Assembly (NCBI GenBank): GCA_905214625.1
Contig: CAJMMQ010000012.1
Location: 17,794-81,793 of the forward strand
From: an uncultured bacterium
Lineage (GTDB): Bacteria; Bacteroidota; Bacteroidia; Bacteroidales; Bacteroidaceae
Direction: 5' to 3'
Length of the DNA stretch: 64,000 bases
Under the pieces are notes generated by a model that saw nothing but the letters and a program-made list of their open reading frames with translations, was not told where the DNA came from and searched no databases. A program made the position numbers and the translations under genes. The stretch's first letter is position 1, and each line of letters starts with the position of its first letter. Of the stretch, positions 8,033 to 17,299 are shown piece after piece.

Positions 8033-10015
8033 TTAGTTCTTATAATTTCTGGTTTGTACTTTTATTGCTTCATAGTGCAGAGGCTCCTTGATAAGCTCGG
8101 GCGCCTTCTCGTCGCTGCCCTGGTACTCCCAGCAGCCTACATAGAAGAAGTTTTCGTCGTCGCGCTTAGCCTCGCCTTCCTCAGTCTGGTACTCCTCACG
8201 GAAGTGACCGCCGCATGACTCGTTACGAGAGAGAGCGTCGTAAGCCACGAGCTCGCCCATAGTGATGAAGTCGCGCAGGTGTATAGCCTTGTCAAGCTCG
8301 GTGTTAAGACCCTCTTTCGAGCCCGGGATAAACAGGTTGGTCTCAAACTCCTTGCGTATTTTCTTAATCTTCTCAAGACCTGTCTTCAGGCCCTCGGCTG
8401 TGCGGCCCATGCCCACATACTCCCACATTACGTGGCCAAGCTCCTTGTGGATTGAGTCTACAGAGCGCTTGCCCTTGATGTTCATCAGGCGGTCGATTTC
8501 AGCCTGAACGGCCTTTTCAGCCTCCTCAAACTCGGGCAGGTCGGTGCTGAGACGCGGCCAGATAGACTGGTCGGCCAGATAGTTCTGTATTGTGTAAGGC
8601 AGAACGAAGTAGCCGTCGGCCAGACCCTGCATAAGAGCAGACGCTCCAAGACGGTTGGCACCGTGGTCAGAGAAGTTGCACTCGCCGATGGCGAACAGAC
8701 CTGTGATGCTTGTCATGAGCTCATAGTCAACCCAGATACCGCCCATTGTATAGTGGATGGCAGGATAAATCATCATCGGGTTGTAATACTTCACGCCGTT
8801 AATCTCGTTTGCAAGCTCGCCCGGATTAACGTCTGTGATTTCCTCATACATGTCGAAGAGGTTGCCGTAGCGCTGGCGAACAACGTCGATGCCGAGGCGC
8901 TCGATGCTCTCTGAGAAGTCGAGGAACACGGCCAGACCTGTGTTGTTAACGCCGAAACCCTTGTCGCAGCGCTCCTTGGCAGCACGCGAAGCAACGTCGC
9001 GGGGAACAAGGTTACCGAATGCCGGATAGCGGCGCTCCAGATAGTAGTCGCGGTCTTCCTCAGGAATGTCGCTTCCCTTCTTTGTTCCTGCCTGCAGAGC
9101 CTTGGCGTCCTCAAGCTTCTTGGGCACCCAGATACGTCCGTCGTTACGCAGAGACTCAGACATAAGCGTAAGCTTTGACTGGTTGTCACCGTGCACGGGG
9201 ATACATGTCGGGTGGATCTGAACATAAGAAGGATTAGCGAAATAAGCGCCCTTGCGGTAGCAAGACATGGCTGCCGTACAGTTGCAGCCCATGGCGTTGG
9301 TTGAAAGGAAGTATGTGTTACCGTATCCGCCGGTAGCTATAACCACTGCGTTGGCAGAGAAGCGCTCCAGCTCTCCGGTTACAAGATTCTTGGCAATGAT
9401 ACCGCGTGCGCGGCCGTCAACAAGCACTACGTCCTCCATTTCGTAGCGGGTGTAGAGCTTAACGCGGCCTGCGTGAATCTGGCAGCTGAGTGCAGAGTAG
9501 GCACCGAGCAGCAGCTGCTGGCCTGTCTGACCCTTAGCGTAGAATGTACGTGACACCTGAGCGCCGCCGAAAGAACGGTTGGCAAGCATGCCGCCGTACT
9601 CGCGAGCGAAAGGAACGCCCTGGGCAACACACTGGTCGATGATGCTGTTAGACACCTCTGCCAGACGGTAAACGTTGGCCTCGCGGGCACGGTAGTCACC
9701 ACCCTTCACGGTGTCGTAGAACAGACGGTAAACAGAGTCGCCGTCGTTCTGATAATTCTTGGCAGCGTTGATACCGCCCTGAGCGGCTATAGAGTGAGCG
9801 CGGCGCGGAGAATCCTGTATGCAGAAGTTCAACACGTTGAAGCCCATCTCGCCAAGGCTGGCTGCTGCACTGGCACCGGCCAGACCCGTACCTACGACGA
9901 TAACGTCGAGCTTCAGCTTGTTCTTAGGGTTAACCAGGCGCTGATGTGCCTTATAGTTGGTCCATTTTTCAGCTATCGGACCTTCAGGTATTCTGGAATC
10001 TATTTGTTTTGCCAT
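8033..10015 (-). CDS. sdhA: Succinate dehydrogenase/fumarate reductase flavoprotein subunit
   Basis: A 660-residue catalytic subunit of the type-B (Bacteroidetes) class, longer than the roughly 590-residue proteobacterial SdhA. It has the N-terminal FAD-binding Rossmann motif [27 protein letters not shown] is the segment that holds the covalent-FAD histidine. The active-site stretch includes [18 protein letters not shown]. It interconverts fumarate and succinate on the cytoplasmic face. It is the middle gene of sdhCAB, 52 bp after sdhC and 4 bp before sdhB. Confidence 0.96.
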   Translation of the reverse strand: MAKQIDSRIPEGPIAEKWTNYKAHQRLVNPKNKLKLDVIVVGTGLAGASAAASLGEMGFNVLNFCIQDSPRRAHSIAAQGGINAAKNYQNDGDSVYRLFYDTVKGGDYRAREANVYRLAEVSNSIIDQCVAQGVPFAREYGGMLANRSFGGAQVSRTFYAKGQTGQQLLLGAYSALSCQIHAGRVKLYTRYEMEDVVLVDGRARGIIAKNLVTGELERFSANAVVIATGGYGNTYFLSTNAMGCNCTAAMSCYRKGAYFANPSYVQIHPTCIPVHGDNQSKLTLMSESLRNDGRIWVPKKLEDAKALQAGTKKGSDIPEEDRDYYLERRYPAFGNLVPRDVASRAAKERCDKGFGVNNTGLAVFLDFSESIERLGIDVVRQRYGNLFDMYEEITDVNPGELANEINGVKYYNPMMIYPAIHYTMGGIWVDYELMTSITGLFAIGECNFSDHGANRLGASALMQGLADGYFVLPYTIQNYLADQSIWPRLSTDLPEFEEAEKAVQAEIDRLMNIKGKRSVDSIHKELGHVMWEYVGMGRTAEGLKTGLEKIKKIRKEFETNLFIPGSKEGLNTELDKAIHLRDFITMGELVAYDALSRNESCGGHFREEYQTEEGEAKRDDENFFYVGCWEYQGSDEKAPELIKEPLHYEAIKVQTRNYKN

Positions 10016-10067
10016 AATATTCTTTCTAAATAATTATGAATTTTGAGTTACGCATTTTGAACTACAA

Positions 10068-10745
10068 TTACAACAGGCTCGGCGCGCATCCGAAAGCGAA
10101 AGCAAGCACAACGACGAGGAAGCCCAGCATGAGAAGCGTGGTGTAAACCAGGCCGATGACCTTCCAGCGCTGGAACCAAACCTTGCCGCTCCATCCGAAA
10201 GTCTGCATTGCGCTCCAGAATCCGTGTGAGAGGTGGAACCAGATTGCAGCAAGCCAGATGATGTAAAGCACCACGTAAACCGGGCAAGAGAATGTGTCTA
10301 CGATGTAGGCAAAGCCGTCTGCCGGATGATGAGGAACGATGATGCCTGTCAGTTCAGCAAACATCATGTTGTACCAGAAGTTGAACAAGTGAAGCAGAAG
10401 ACCGAGCAGAACGATGATGCCGAGCACCAGCATGTTCTGAGAAGCCCACTCCACCTTTGACGGACGTGTTGTCACAGCGTAGCGCTCGTTTCCGCGTGCA
10501 CGGCGGTTCTGCATTGTGAGCAAGAACGCATATACGATGTGAATCACCGCAAGAGCTGCAAGAGCCAGAGTGGCAACAAGTGCATACCAGTTGGCTCCGA
10601 GGAACTCACAAACCATGTTGTAAGCATCTCCTGAGAAAAGAGCTACTACGTTCATTGACATGTGGAACGTCAAGAACAGGATAAGCGCAATACCCGTTAC
10701 GGACATCACGACTTTCCTTCCAATAGATGAATTACATAACCACAT
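10068..10745 (-). CDS. sdhC: Succinate dehydrogenase/fumarate reductase cytochrome b subunit
   Basis: A 225-residue membrane anchor with five hydrophobic helices and His residues placed as for a di-haem cytochrome b (for example in FLTFHMSMN, VIHIVYAF and WFHLSHGFWSAMQ). It carries electrons between the Fe-S subunit and menaquinone. It is the first gene of the operon; a -7 box lies upstream at 10878-10885. The single-anchor, five-helix form is the type-B complex, in line with Bacteroidetes. Confidence 0.94.
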   Translation of the reverse strand: MWLCNSSIGRKVVMSVTGIALILFLTFHMSMNVVALFSGDAYNMVCEFLGANWYALVATLALAALAVIHIVYAFLLTMQNRRARGNERYAVTTRPSKVEWASQNMLVLGIIVLLGLLLHLFNFWYNMMFAELTGIIVPHHPADGFAYIVDTFSCPVYVVLYIIWLAAIWFHLSHGFWSAMQTFGWSGKVWFQRWKVIGLVYTTLLMLGFLVVVLAFAFGCAPSLL

Positions 10746-10877
10746 AAATGATTGAAATTTAAGTATTTAACTGTATTAATTAATAATGTTTCTCTACATT
10801 TAAGTGAACTGCATAACCCAAGGTCTGCCACGCTGCAATACCTTCTTTTAGGTATTTTAGCGTTTATTATGAGGATG

Positions 10878-10885
10878 CAAATATA
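10878..10885 (-). promoter_or_regulatory. -7 element of the sdhCAB promoter
   Basis: TATATTTG on the minus strand matches the Bacteroidetes sigma-ABfr -7 consensus TAnnTTTG. It would give a leader of about 125 nt before sdhC. Confidence 0.5.
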
Positions 10886-10938
10886 CTCTATTTTAGCGAT
10901 AAATCAAACTATTTCATCAAAAATTCAATTTAATTTCT

Positions 10939-10946
10939 TACTTTTG
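10939..10946 (+). promoter_or_regulatory. -7 element of the mnmG promoter
   Basis: TACTTTTG matches TAnnTTTG and lies about 39 bp before the mnmG ATG. It is divergent from the sdhCAB promoter. Confidence 0.5.
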
Positions 10947-10984
10947 CGCCAAATTGATATTGCTCTAAAAATTATAAGGATAAT

Positions 10985-12856
10985 ATGCTTCTTAAATATG
11001 ACGTCATTGTGATTGGCGGCGGACACGCCGGCTGCGAGGCTGCCACGGCCTCGGCCAACATGGGCGCAAGCACGTGCCTGGTTACGATGGACATGAACAA
11101 AATTGCGCAGATGAGCTGCAACCCGGCCATCGGCGGAATAGCAAAAGGACAGATTGTCAGGGAAATCGACGCGCTGGGCGGACAGACGGCAATAGTGACC
11201 GATGCCACGGCCATACAGTTCAGGATGCTCAACCGCTCAAAAGGTCCGGCGGTGTGGAGCCCGAGGGCACAATGCGACAGAGGCAAGTTTATATGGAAAT
11301 GGCGCGAGGTGCTCGACACGACGCCTAACCTCGACATCTGGCAGGACGAAGCCTGCGAGCTTATTGTAGAGCACGGCGAGGCCACGGGCGTGAGAACTGT
11401 GTGGGGCGTTGAGCTGAGAGCCAAGAGCGTGGTGATAACGGCAGGCACCTTCCTGAACGGACTGCTGCACATAGGACGCAAGCAGCTGCCGGGCGGACGC
11501 ATAGCCGAGCCGGCCGTGAAAGACCTTACAGAAAGCATAACACGACACGGAATAAGAAGCGAAAGGATGAAGACCGGCACGCCGGTGCGCATAGACATGA
11601 GGTCGGTACACTTTGAGGACATGGAGATACAGGAGGGCGAAAACGACTTCCACCAGTTCAGCTTCATGGCCCCCCACCGGCAACTCAGGCAGCTGCCGTG
11701 CTGGACTTGCTACACAAACAAGGAGGTGCACGAGACGCTGAGAAGCGGACTGGCCGACTCGCCGCTCTACAACGGACAGATACAGAGCATAGGGCCGCGC
11801 TATTGCCCATCGATAGAAACCAAGCTGGTTACCTTCCCCGACAAGGAGCAGCATCCGCTGTTTCTCGAGCCTGAAGGCGAAACCACCAACGAGATGTATC
11901 TCAACGGATTTTCGTCGAGCATGCCCATGGACGTGCAGATTGCCGCACTGAGAAAAATTCCGGCGCTGCGCGACGCCAAGGTATATCGTCCGGGCTACGC
12001 CATAGAGTACGACTTCTTCGACCCGACGCAGCTCGACCACTCGTTAGAGTCTAAAATAATAAAAGGTCTGTTCCTTGCCGGACAGGTGAACGGAACTACA
12101 GGATACGAGGAGGCAGGCGGCCAGGGTACCATTGCCGGAATAAACGCGGCGATAAGATGCGGCGGAGGCGAGCCGTTTATCCTTCACCGCGACGAGGCTT
12201 ACATCGGCGTGCTCATTGACGACCTCGTGACCAAAGGCGTTGACGAGCCTTACCGAATGTTCACCAGCCGCGCCGAATACAGAATACTGTTAAGGCAGGA
12301 CGATGCCGACGCCCGACTGACCGAGAAGGCTTACAACCTCGGCCTGGCCAAGCGCGACAGATACGACTGGTGGATGCAGAAGAAGGAAGCGATGGAAAGC
12401 ATAATAAACTTCTGCGCCACAGCTCACGTCAAGCCGAATGACATAAACCCGGCGCTGGAGTCGCTCGGCACCACCCCGCTGCGCGAGGGATGCAAGCTGA
12501 TAGACCTCGTGGCACGTCCGCAGATTAACCTGCAAAATCTTTCTGAGCTTGTGCCCGAACTGAAGCAGCTCATAGCCTCGCTGCCCAACCGCAACGATGA
12601 AACGGCAGAGGCGGCAGAGATTAAAATGAAATACAAAGGATACATCGAACGGGAGCGAATGGTGGCCGACAAGATGCACCGTCTGGAGAACATCAAGATA
12701 AAGGGCCATTTCAACTATCTTGAGATGGAACAGCTCTCGACAGAGGCCCGTCAAAAGCTCGCAAAAATCAACCCCGACACCCTGGCTCAGGCAAGCCGTA
12801 TTCCGGGTGTGTCACCAAGCGACATCAACATCATGCTGATACTCATGAACAGATGA
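10985..12856 (+). CDS. mnmG: tRNA uridine-5-carboxymethylaminomethyl modification enzyme
   Basis: A 623-residue FAD enzyme that works with MnmE to modify wobble U34 of certain tRNAs. It shows the N-terminal dinucleotide motif VIGGGHAGCEAATASANMGA, the family signature SCNPAIGGIAKGQIVREIDALGG, a central GYEEAGGQGTIAGINA block and the C-terminal helical domain that contacts MnmE and tRNA. The length is standard. It opens a housekeeping run that continues with apt and uvrC. A parS-like palindrome begins 11 bp after the stop codon, and mnmG (gidA) is origin-proximal in many bacteria. Confidence 0.97.
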   Translation: MLLKYDVIVIGGGHAGCEAATASANMGASTCLVTMDMNKIAQMSCNPAIGGIAKGQIVREIDALGGQTAIVTDATAIQFRMLNRSKGPAVWSPRAQCDRGKFIWKWREVLDTTPNLDIWQDEACELIVEHGEATGVRTVWGVELRAKSVVITAGTFLNGLLHIGRKQLPGGRIAEPAVKDLTESITRHGIRSERMKTGTPVRIDMRSVHFEDMEIQEGENDFHQFSFMAPHRQLRQLPCWTCYTNKEVHETLRSGLADSPLYNGQIQSIGPRYCPSIETKLVTFPDKEQHPLFLEPEGETTNEMYLNGFSSSMPMDVQIAALRKIPALRDAKVYRPGYAIEYDFFDPTQLDHSLESKIIKGLFLAGQVNGTTGYEEAGGQGTIAGINAAIRCGGGEPFILHRDEAYIGVLIDDLVTKGVDEPYRMFTSRAEYRILLRQDDADARLTEKAYNLGLAKRDRYDWWMQKKEAMESIINFCATAHVKPNDINPALESLGTTPLREGCKLIDLVARPQINLQNLSELVPELKQLIASLPNRNDETAEAAEIKMKYKGYIERERMVADKMHRLENIKIKGHFNYLEMEQLSTEARQKLAKINPDTLAQASRIPGVSPSDINIMLILMNR

Positions 12857-12866
12857 CGTACGGTGA

Positions 12867-12882
12867 TGTTTCACGTGAAACA
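12867..12882. promoter_or_regulatory. parS centromere site 1
   Basis: TGTTTCACGTGAAACA is a perfect 16-bp palindrome and an exact match to the parS form bound by chromosomal ParB in many bacteria. It is intergenic, just after mnmG. A second site lies 1.4 kb away. Confidence 0.88.
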
Positions 12883-13123
12883 AAATGAGCATTTTTTGTT
12901 AAGCTAAAACGTTGAAACCGACTGAAAGATAGCAAGATACAAATTCGGGACACAAATTTACTTCAACGTAAAATTTGATGTTCCGCACGATAAAAAGGAG
13001 CAATATTTCAAACTATCTGACTCCTCTTATTAGTCAACAAGAGTGCCCCTGCAAGGGCATGGCTCTGCCCTGCCCCGACGGCTGACGGCCAAGCGCAGAA
13101 AAGGTACAGAGAAGGCTTTTTCT

Positions 13124-13211
13124 AAAAGGTGGCCTTTTAGCGTGCAAAAGGTATCCTTTCGGGCTGTAAAAGGCCACCTTTTGCAAGCCAAAAGACGGCC
13201 TTTTGGAAAAC
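13124..13211. repeat. 22-bp-period intergenic element, copy 3
   Basis: The clearest copy. AAAAGG begins at 13124, 13146 and 13168, and AAAAGA at 13190. Each unit is a near palindrome such as AAAGGTGGCCTTT, AAAGGTATCCTTT, AAAGGCCACCTTT or AAAGACGGCCTTT. Apart from parS, the rest of the 12857-13442 gap shows nothing recognisable. Confidence 0.85.
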
Positions 13212-13442
13212 CGTTTAAAACAGGGCAAAGCAGCGCTGCTGACATGTCAACCTGCAAGAAGCAAGAAAGCAAGGCATGAAATACGAGCCGCAGCACAATC
13301 ACCGGCAAGCGAGGCAGAAACGGAATGGCCGGAACAATCATCAACAATATGCCTGTGCATATTGCATGTACGGTAAAAAACGCCGAAACATAAGCAACAG
13401 AACATAACATTAATATAAAATACGTAATAAAAGAAAGAAAAG

Positions 13443-13973
13443 ATGAACAACAAGATTTTATTGGAAAATCTGAGATGTATTCCTGATTTTCCGAAAAAAG
13501 GAGTAAACTTCAGAGACGTTACCACACTCTTCAGAAGTCCCGAATGTCTCCAGATAATGGAAGACGAACTGTACGAAATGTATAAAGACAAGGGCGTAAC
13601 GAAGATTGTAGGCATCGAAAGCCGCGGATTCGTAATGGCGTCTGCATTGGCCATACGGCTTAATGCCGGCGTGGTATTATGCCGCAAGCCCGGCAAACTG
13701 CCAGGAGAAACTATCCAGGAAAGCTACTCAAAAGAATACGGAACTGACACGATAGAGATACATAAAGACGCTATATCGGAGAACGACGTAATACTCCTGC
13801 ACGACGATTTGCTGGCTACAGGCGGCACAATGAAGGCAGCCTACAATCTGGTAAAGAAGTTCCATCCGAAAAAAATCTACGTAAACTTCCTCATAGAACT
13901 CACCCGCGAAGGAATGAACGGACGCGACAACTTTGAAAAAGGTACAGATATAACAAGTTTGTTGGAGGTATAG
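13443..13973 (+). CDS. apt: Adenine phosphoribosyltransferase
   Basis: A 176-residue cytoplasmic salvage enzyme making AMP from adenine and PRPP. It has the PRPP-binding loop ILLHDDLLATGGT at about residues 118-130, the typical N-terminal segment IPDFPKKGVNFRDVT, and GIESRGFVMA. The length is usual for the family. It sits between the two parS-bearing gaps on the same strand as mnmG and uvrC. Confidence 0.96.
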   Translation: MNNKILLENLRCIPDFPKKGVNFRDVTTLFRSPECLQIMEDELYEMYKDKGVTKIVGIESRGFVMASALAIRLNAGVVLCRKPGKLPGETIQESYSKEYGTDTIEIHKDAISENDVILLHDDLLATGGTMKAAYNLVKKFHPKKIYVNFLIELTREGMNGRDNFEKGTDITSLLEV

Positions 13974-13981
13974 TTTATACA

Positions 13982-14238
13982 GGAGTTAAAGTAGTTAAAG
14001 TAGTTATCGCCCACTGCGTGGGCTAAGTAGTTAAAGTCATTAGTATGTAACTTTATTACAACGTTATTTGCGTGTGCCGATAGGCAGCAATACTTCAGGC
14101 CGCAACAGACATAACGCGACAACATACACTTGTATAAGCAAATGGTATGCAACAATAATATTTATAGCAAATAGCATATTTAATCAAAAAAGCATATGGC
14201 TTTAACTACTATAACTACTTTAACTTCTCTAACTACCT
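13982..14238. repeat. 9-bp-repeat inverted element, copy A
   Basis: The left arm (13982-14038) contains tandem AGTTAAAGT units interrupted by a mini-hairpin GCCCAC-TGC-GTGGGC. The right arm (about 14199-14236) is the inverted form (TTTAACTACTATAACTACTTTAAC in two pieces). About 160 bp of AT-rich non-coding DNA lies between. It starts directly after the apt stop and ends about 8 bp before the second parS. Confidence 0.7.
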
Positions 14239-14245
14239 TCTTTAA

Positions 14246-14261
14246 AGTTTCACGTGAAACA
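14246..14261. promoter_or_regulatory. parS centromere site 2
   Basis: AGTTTCACGTGAAACA keeps the perfect 14-bp palindrome core GTTTCACGTGAAAC and differs from site 1 only at the outer base. It lies 41 bp before the uvrC start. Confidence 0.8.
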
Positions 14262-14301
14262 AAATTTCTCAAAACCATTTTAAATAAGGCACTTACGCGG
14301 C

Positions 14302-16179
14302 ATGACTAAAGAAGAAAACGAGAAGAGGCTGGCACGACTGAAGGCTATAGTGAGCAACCTGCCTGACAAGCCTGGCAGCTATCAGTATTACGACGAGAGC
14401 GGCACAATAATATATGTGGGCAAGGCCAAAAACCTGAAGAACCGTGTGTCGTCGTATTTCCATAAAGAAGTTGACAGATTCAAGACCAAAGTGCTTGTCA
14501 GCAAGATTCACGACATAACCTATACCGTTGTCAACAGCGAGGAAGACGCCCTGCTGCTAGAGAACAGTCTGATAAAGAAATATCAGCCCAAATACAACAT
14601 TCTGCTCAAAGACGGCAAGACCTACCCCTCTATCTGCGTTACCAAAGAATATCTGCCGCGCATATTCAAGACACGCACCATAAACAAAAAATGGGGCACT
14701 TATTATGGCCCGTACAGCCATATAGCGTCGATGTATGCCATACTCGACCTGATAAAGAAGCTCTACAAGCCCCGCACCTGCCGCTATCCGATAACGCGCG
14801 AGGGCATTGAACAGGGCAAATATAAGCCCTGTCTGGAGTATCATATACACAACTGCGGCGCGCCATGCATAGGCAAACAAAGCCTTGAGGAGTATCAGGA
14901 GAACATCGCACAGGCACGCGAAATATTGAAAGGAAACACGCGCGAATTGTCGAAAACGCTCTTCACACAGATGCAGAAACTGGCCGAAGAACTGCGTTTT
15001 GAAGAAGCGGAGAGCATAAAGCAGAAGTATCTGCTGCTCGAAAATTTCTGTTCAAAGAGCGAAGTGGTGAGCCATACTATCAATAACGTTGACGTTTTCT
15101 CGGTCACAGACGATGAAAAAAATGCCTACGTGAACTATATCCACGTGATGAACGGCAGCATAAACCAGGCCTTCACGTTCGAGATGAAGAAGAAGCTGAA
15201 CGAGAGCGAAGACGAGATTCTGCAGCTCGGAATACTCCAGATACGCGAGAAAGTGGGCAGCACGTCAAAAGAAATAATAGTGCCTTTTGCCCCCGACATG
15301 ACGCTCGAGGGCGTTACATTCACCGTGCCGCAGCGAGGCGACAAGAAAACGCTGCTCGACCTGTCGGTGATGAACGGCAAACAATACCGCTTCGACCGTC
15401 TGAAACAGGCAGAAAAACTCAATCCGGAGCAGAAATCCGTGCGCCTTATGAAGGAAATTCAGAACGCTCTGAAGCTGCCTAAAATGCCTTATCAGATAGA
15501 GATGTTCGACAACTCTAACATCAGCGGAACCGACGCCGTGGCGGCCTGCGTGGTGTTCAAGAAGATGAAACCGAGCAAGAAAGACTACAGGAAATACATA
15601 ATAAAGACGGTTACCGGCCCGGACGACTATGCCTCGATGCAAGAGGTTGTAAGGCGACGCTACACCCGTCTGCGCGACGAGGGACAGCCCCTGCCCGACC
15701 TCATAATAACCGACGGCGGACAGGGACAGATGAGCGTGGTAAGAGAGGTGGTTGAGGGCGAGCTTCATCTCGACATTCCGATAGCCGGACTGGCCAAAAA
15801 CGACCGCCACCGCACAAACGAACTGCTCTACGGATGGCCGCCCGTGGTGGTTGGAATGAAGACCGACAGCGAGCTTTTCCACCTGCTTACACACATGCAG
15901 GACGAGGTGCACCGCTTTGCCATAACCTTCCACCGCGACAAGCGCAGCAAGCATGCGCTCCACTCGGAACTCGACGACATCAAAGGCATCGGGCCTAAGA
16001 CAAAAGGCCTGCTTATAAAGGAGCTGAAGACGGTTAAGCGCATAAAGGAAACCGACCTGCCGACGCTGACATCGCTGCTCGGAAAAGCCAAGGGAACAAT
16101 CGTGTACAACCACTTCAACGGCGAGCCGCAAGACAGCATCGGGACAGACATCGCAGTGACGCTGAAAGATGATGAATAA
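14302..16179 (+). CDS. uvrC: Excinuclease ABC subunit C
   Basis: A 625-residue endonuclease that makes both incisions in nucleotide-excision repair after UvrA/UvrB recognition. Domains in order: GIY-YIG nuclease (PGSYQYYDESG...IIYVGKAKNLKNR, residues about 20-55), a Cys-containing region, a UVR motif (ELRFEEAESIKQKY), an RNase H-like second nuclease (IEMFDNSNISGTDAVAA) and C-terminal helix-hairpin-helix repeats (DDIKGIGPKTKGLLIKEL). All are present, so it looks functional. It is the third gene of the mnmG-apt-uvrC-dtd run. Confidence 0.97.
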   Translation: MTKEENEKRLARLKAIVSNLPDKPGSYQYYDESGTIIYVGKAKNLKNRVSSYFHKEVDRFKTKVLVSKIHDITYTVVNSEEDALLLENSLIKKYQPKYNILLKDGKTYPSICVTKEYLPRIFKTRTINKKWGTYYGPYSHIASMYAILDLIKKLYKPRTCRYPITREGIEQGKYKPCLEYHIHNCGAPCIGKQSLEEYQENIAQAREILKGNTRELSKTLFTQMQKLAEELRFEEAESIKQKYLLLENFCSKSEVVSHTINNVDVFSVTDDEKNAYVNYIHVMNGSINQAFTFEMKKKLNESEDEILQLGILQIREKVGSTSKEIIVPFAPDMTLEGVTFTVPQRGDKKTLLDLSVMNGKQYRFDRLKQAEKLNPEQKSVRLMKEIQNALKLPKMPYQIEMFDNSNISGTDAVAACVVFKKMKPSKKDYRKYIIKTVTGPDDYASMQEVVRRRYTRLRDEGQPLPDLIITDGGQGQMSVVREVVEGELHLDIPIAGLAKNDRHRTNELLYGWPPVVVGMKTDSELFHLLTHMQDEVHRFAITFHRDKRSKHALHSELDDIKGIGPKTKGLLIKELKTVKRIKETDLPTLTSLLGKAKGTIVYNHFNGEPQDSIGTDIAVTLKDDE

Positions 16180-16334
16180 GCCTGCGAAAAGCCCCTCAGA
16201 AGGCTCTGCAAAGCTGTGAACAATAACGCCAAAGGCCGAAGAAAACAAAGCCCTTAAAGGGCTAAAATAACCTTTTTTCAGATAAAACATTTGGCAATAA
16301 ACAGGATAAACGCTAACTTTACAACTAAAAACAG

Positions 16335-16787
16335 ATGAAAATAGTAATACAGCGCGTAAGCCGCGCGTCGGTAACAATTGACGGAAAGGTAAAGTCGGCC
16401 ATAGGCAAGGGCTACATGATACTGCTCGGAGTGGCCGAAGGCGACACGCCGGAAGACGTAGACTGGCTGGTAAAAAAGGTTGCCACGCTGCGCGTCTTCG
16501 ACGACGAGCAGGGCGTGATGAACATACCTATAACCGCCGTTGGCGGCGACATACTCGTCATCAGCCAGTTCACCCTGCTGGCGTCTTACAAGAAAGGCAA
16601 CCGCCCCTCATGGATTCATGCCGCCAAGCACGAAGTTTCGATACCGCTATACAACGAGTTTTGCGACAAGCTGAGCCGCGAAACAGGCCGCCAGGTGGCC
16701 ACGGGCGAGTTTGGAGCCGACATGAAGGTTGAGCTGGTAAACGACGGCCCCGTAACCATCTGCATGGACACCAGGCACAAGGAATAA
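16335..16787 (+). CDS. dtd: D-aminoacyl-tRNA deacylase
   Basis: A 150-residue enzyme that hydrolyses D-amino acids (and glycine) mischarged on tRNA. It begins with the usual MKIVIQRVSRASVTIDGKV. It has the SQFTLLAS motif at about residues 77-84 and the active-site NDGPVTICMDT near the C-terminus. The length is standard. It lies about 155 bp after uvrC and before the MazG-like gene. Confidence 0.96.
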   Translation: MKIVIQRVSRASVTIDGKVKSAIGKGYMILLGVAEGDTPEDVDWLVKKVATLRVFDDEQGVMNIPITAVGGDILVISQFTLLASYKKGNRPSWIHAAKHEVSIPLYNEFCDKLSRETGRQVATGEFGADMKVELVNDGPVTICMDTRHKE

Positions 16788-16941
16788 TCATATCAACATT
16801 CACCAAAAGCTGCATAAAACATCAGGCAAAGCCCACGAAAACCGCATTTAAGGCTCTCTGAAGCCATAAAACGGCATTCGCGGCACAGTTGTAGGCAAAG
16901 AACAAGAAAACGCCTTACAGGCAAAATAAACGCATAAAAAT

Positions 16942-17286
16942 ATGGACAACGACATAACAATACGCGAAGCGCAGCAGCTTGTAGACCAATGGATAAGGCA
17001 GTATGGCGTGCGCTACTTCAGCGAACTTACCAACATGGCCTGCCTTACCGAGGAGGTTGGCGAGCTGGCGCGCATCATGGCCCGCAAGTATGGCGACCAG
17101 AGCTTCAAGCAGGGAGAAGAGCATGACCCGGCAGACGAGATGGCCGATGTGCTGTGGGTGCTGATGTGCCTTGCTAACCAGACCGGCGTAGACCTAACGG
17201 AGGCGCTCAGAAAGAACCTCGAAAAGAAGACCAGCCGTGACAAGACAAGGCATATTAACAATGAAAAATTAAAAAGTAAAAATTAA
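16942..17286 (+). CDS. MazG-like nucleotide pyrophosphohydrolase
   Basis: A 114-residue single-domain all-alpha NTP pyrophosphohydrolase. The metal-binding pattern is EEVGELARIMARKYGDQ (ExxE) followed by DEMADVLWVL (ExxD), as in MazG/iMazG proteins that hydrolyse non-canonical or excess (d)NTPs. The last 10 or so residues (NNEKLKSKN) come from an AT-rich 'aaaaattaaaaagtaaaaatt' stretch that resembles Bacteroidales intergenic filler, so the C-terminus may have been extended by it. It ends 13 bp before deoC and is probably co-transcribed with it. Confidence 0.88.
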   Translation: MDNDITIREAQQLVDQWIRQYGVRYFSELTNMACLTEEVGELARIMARKYGDQSFKQGEEHDPADEMADVLWVLMCLANQTGVDLTEALRKNLEKKTSRDKTRHINNEKLKSKN

Positions 17287-17299
17287 AAATTATATCATT

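Noticed and set aside
13124..13211. 22-bp-spaced repeats as a CRISPR array
   Set aside because: Units are imperfect, contiguous and palindromic with no unique spacers of 30 or so bases, and no cas gene is near.
12857..14301. oriC in the mnmG-uvrC region
   Set aside because: No cluster of TTATCCACA-type DnaA boxes or AT-rich unwinding region was seen; only the parS sites are supported.
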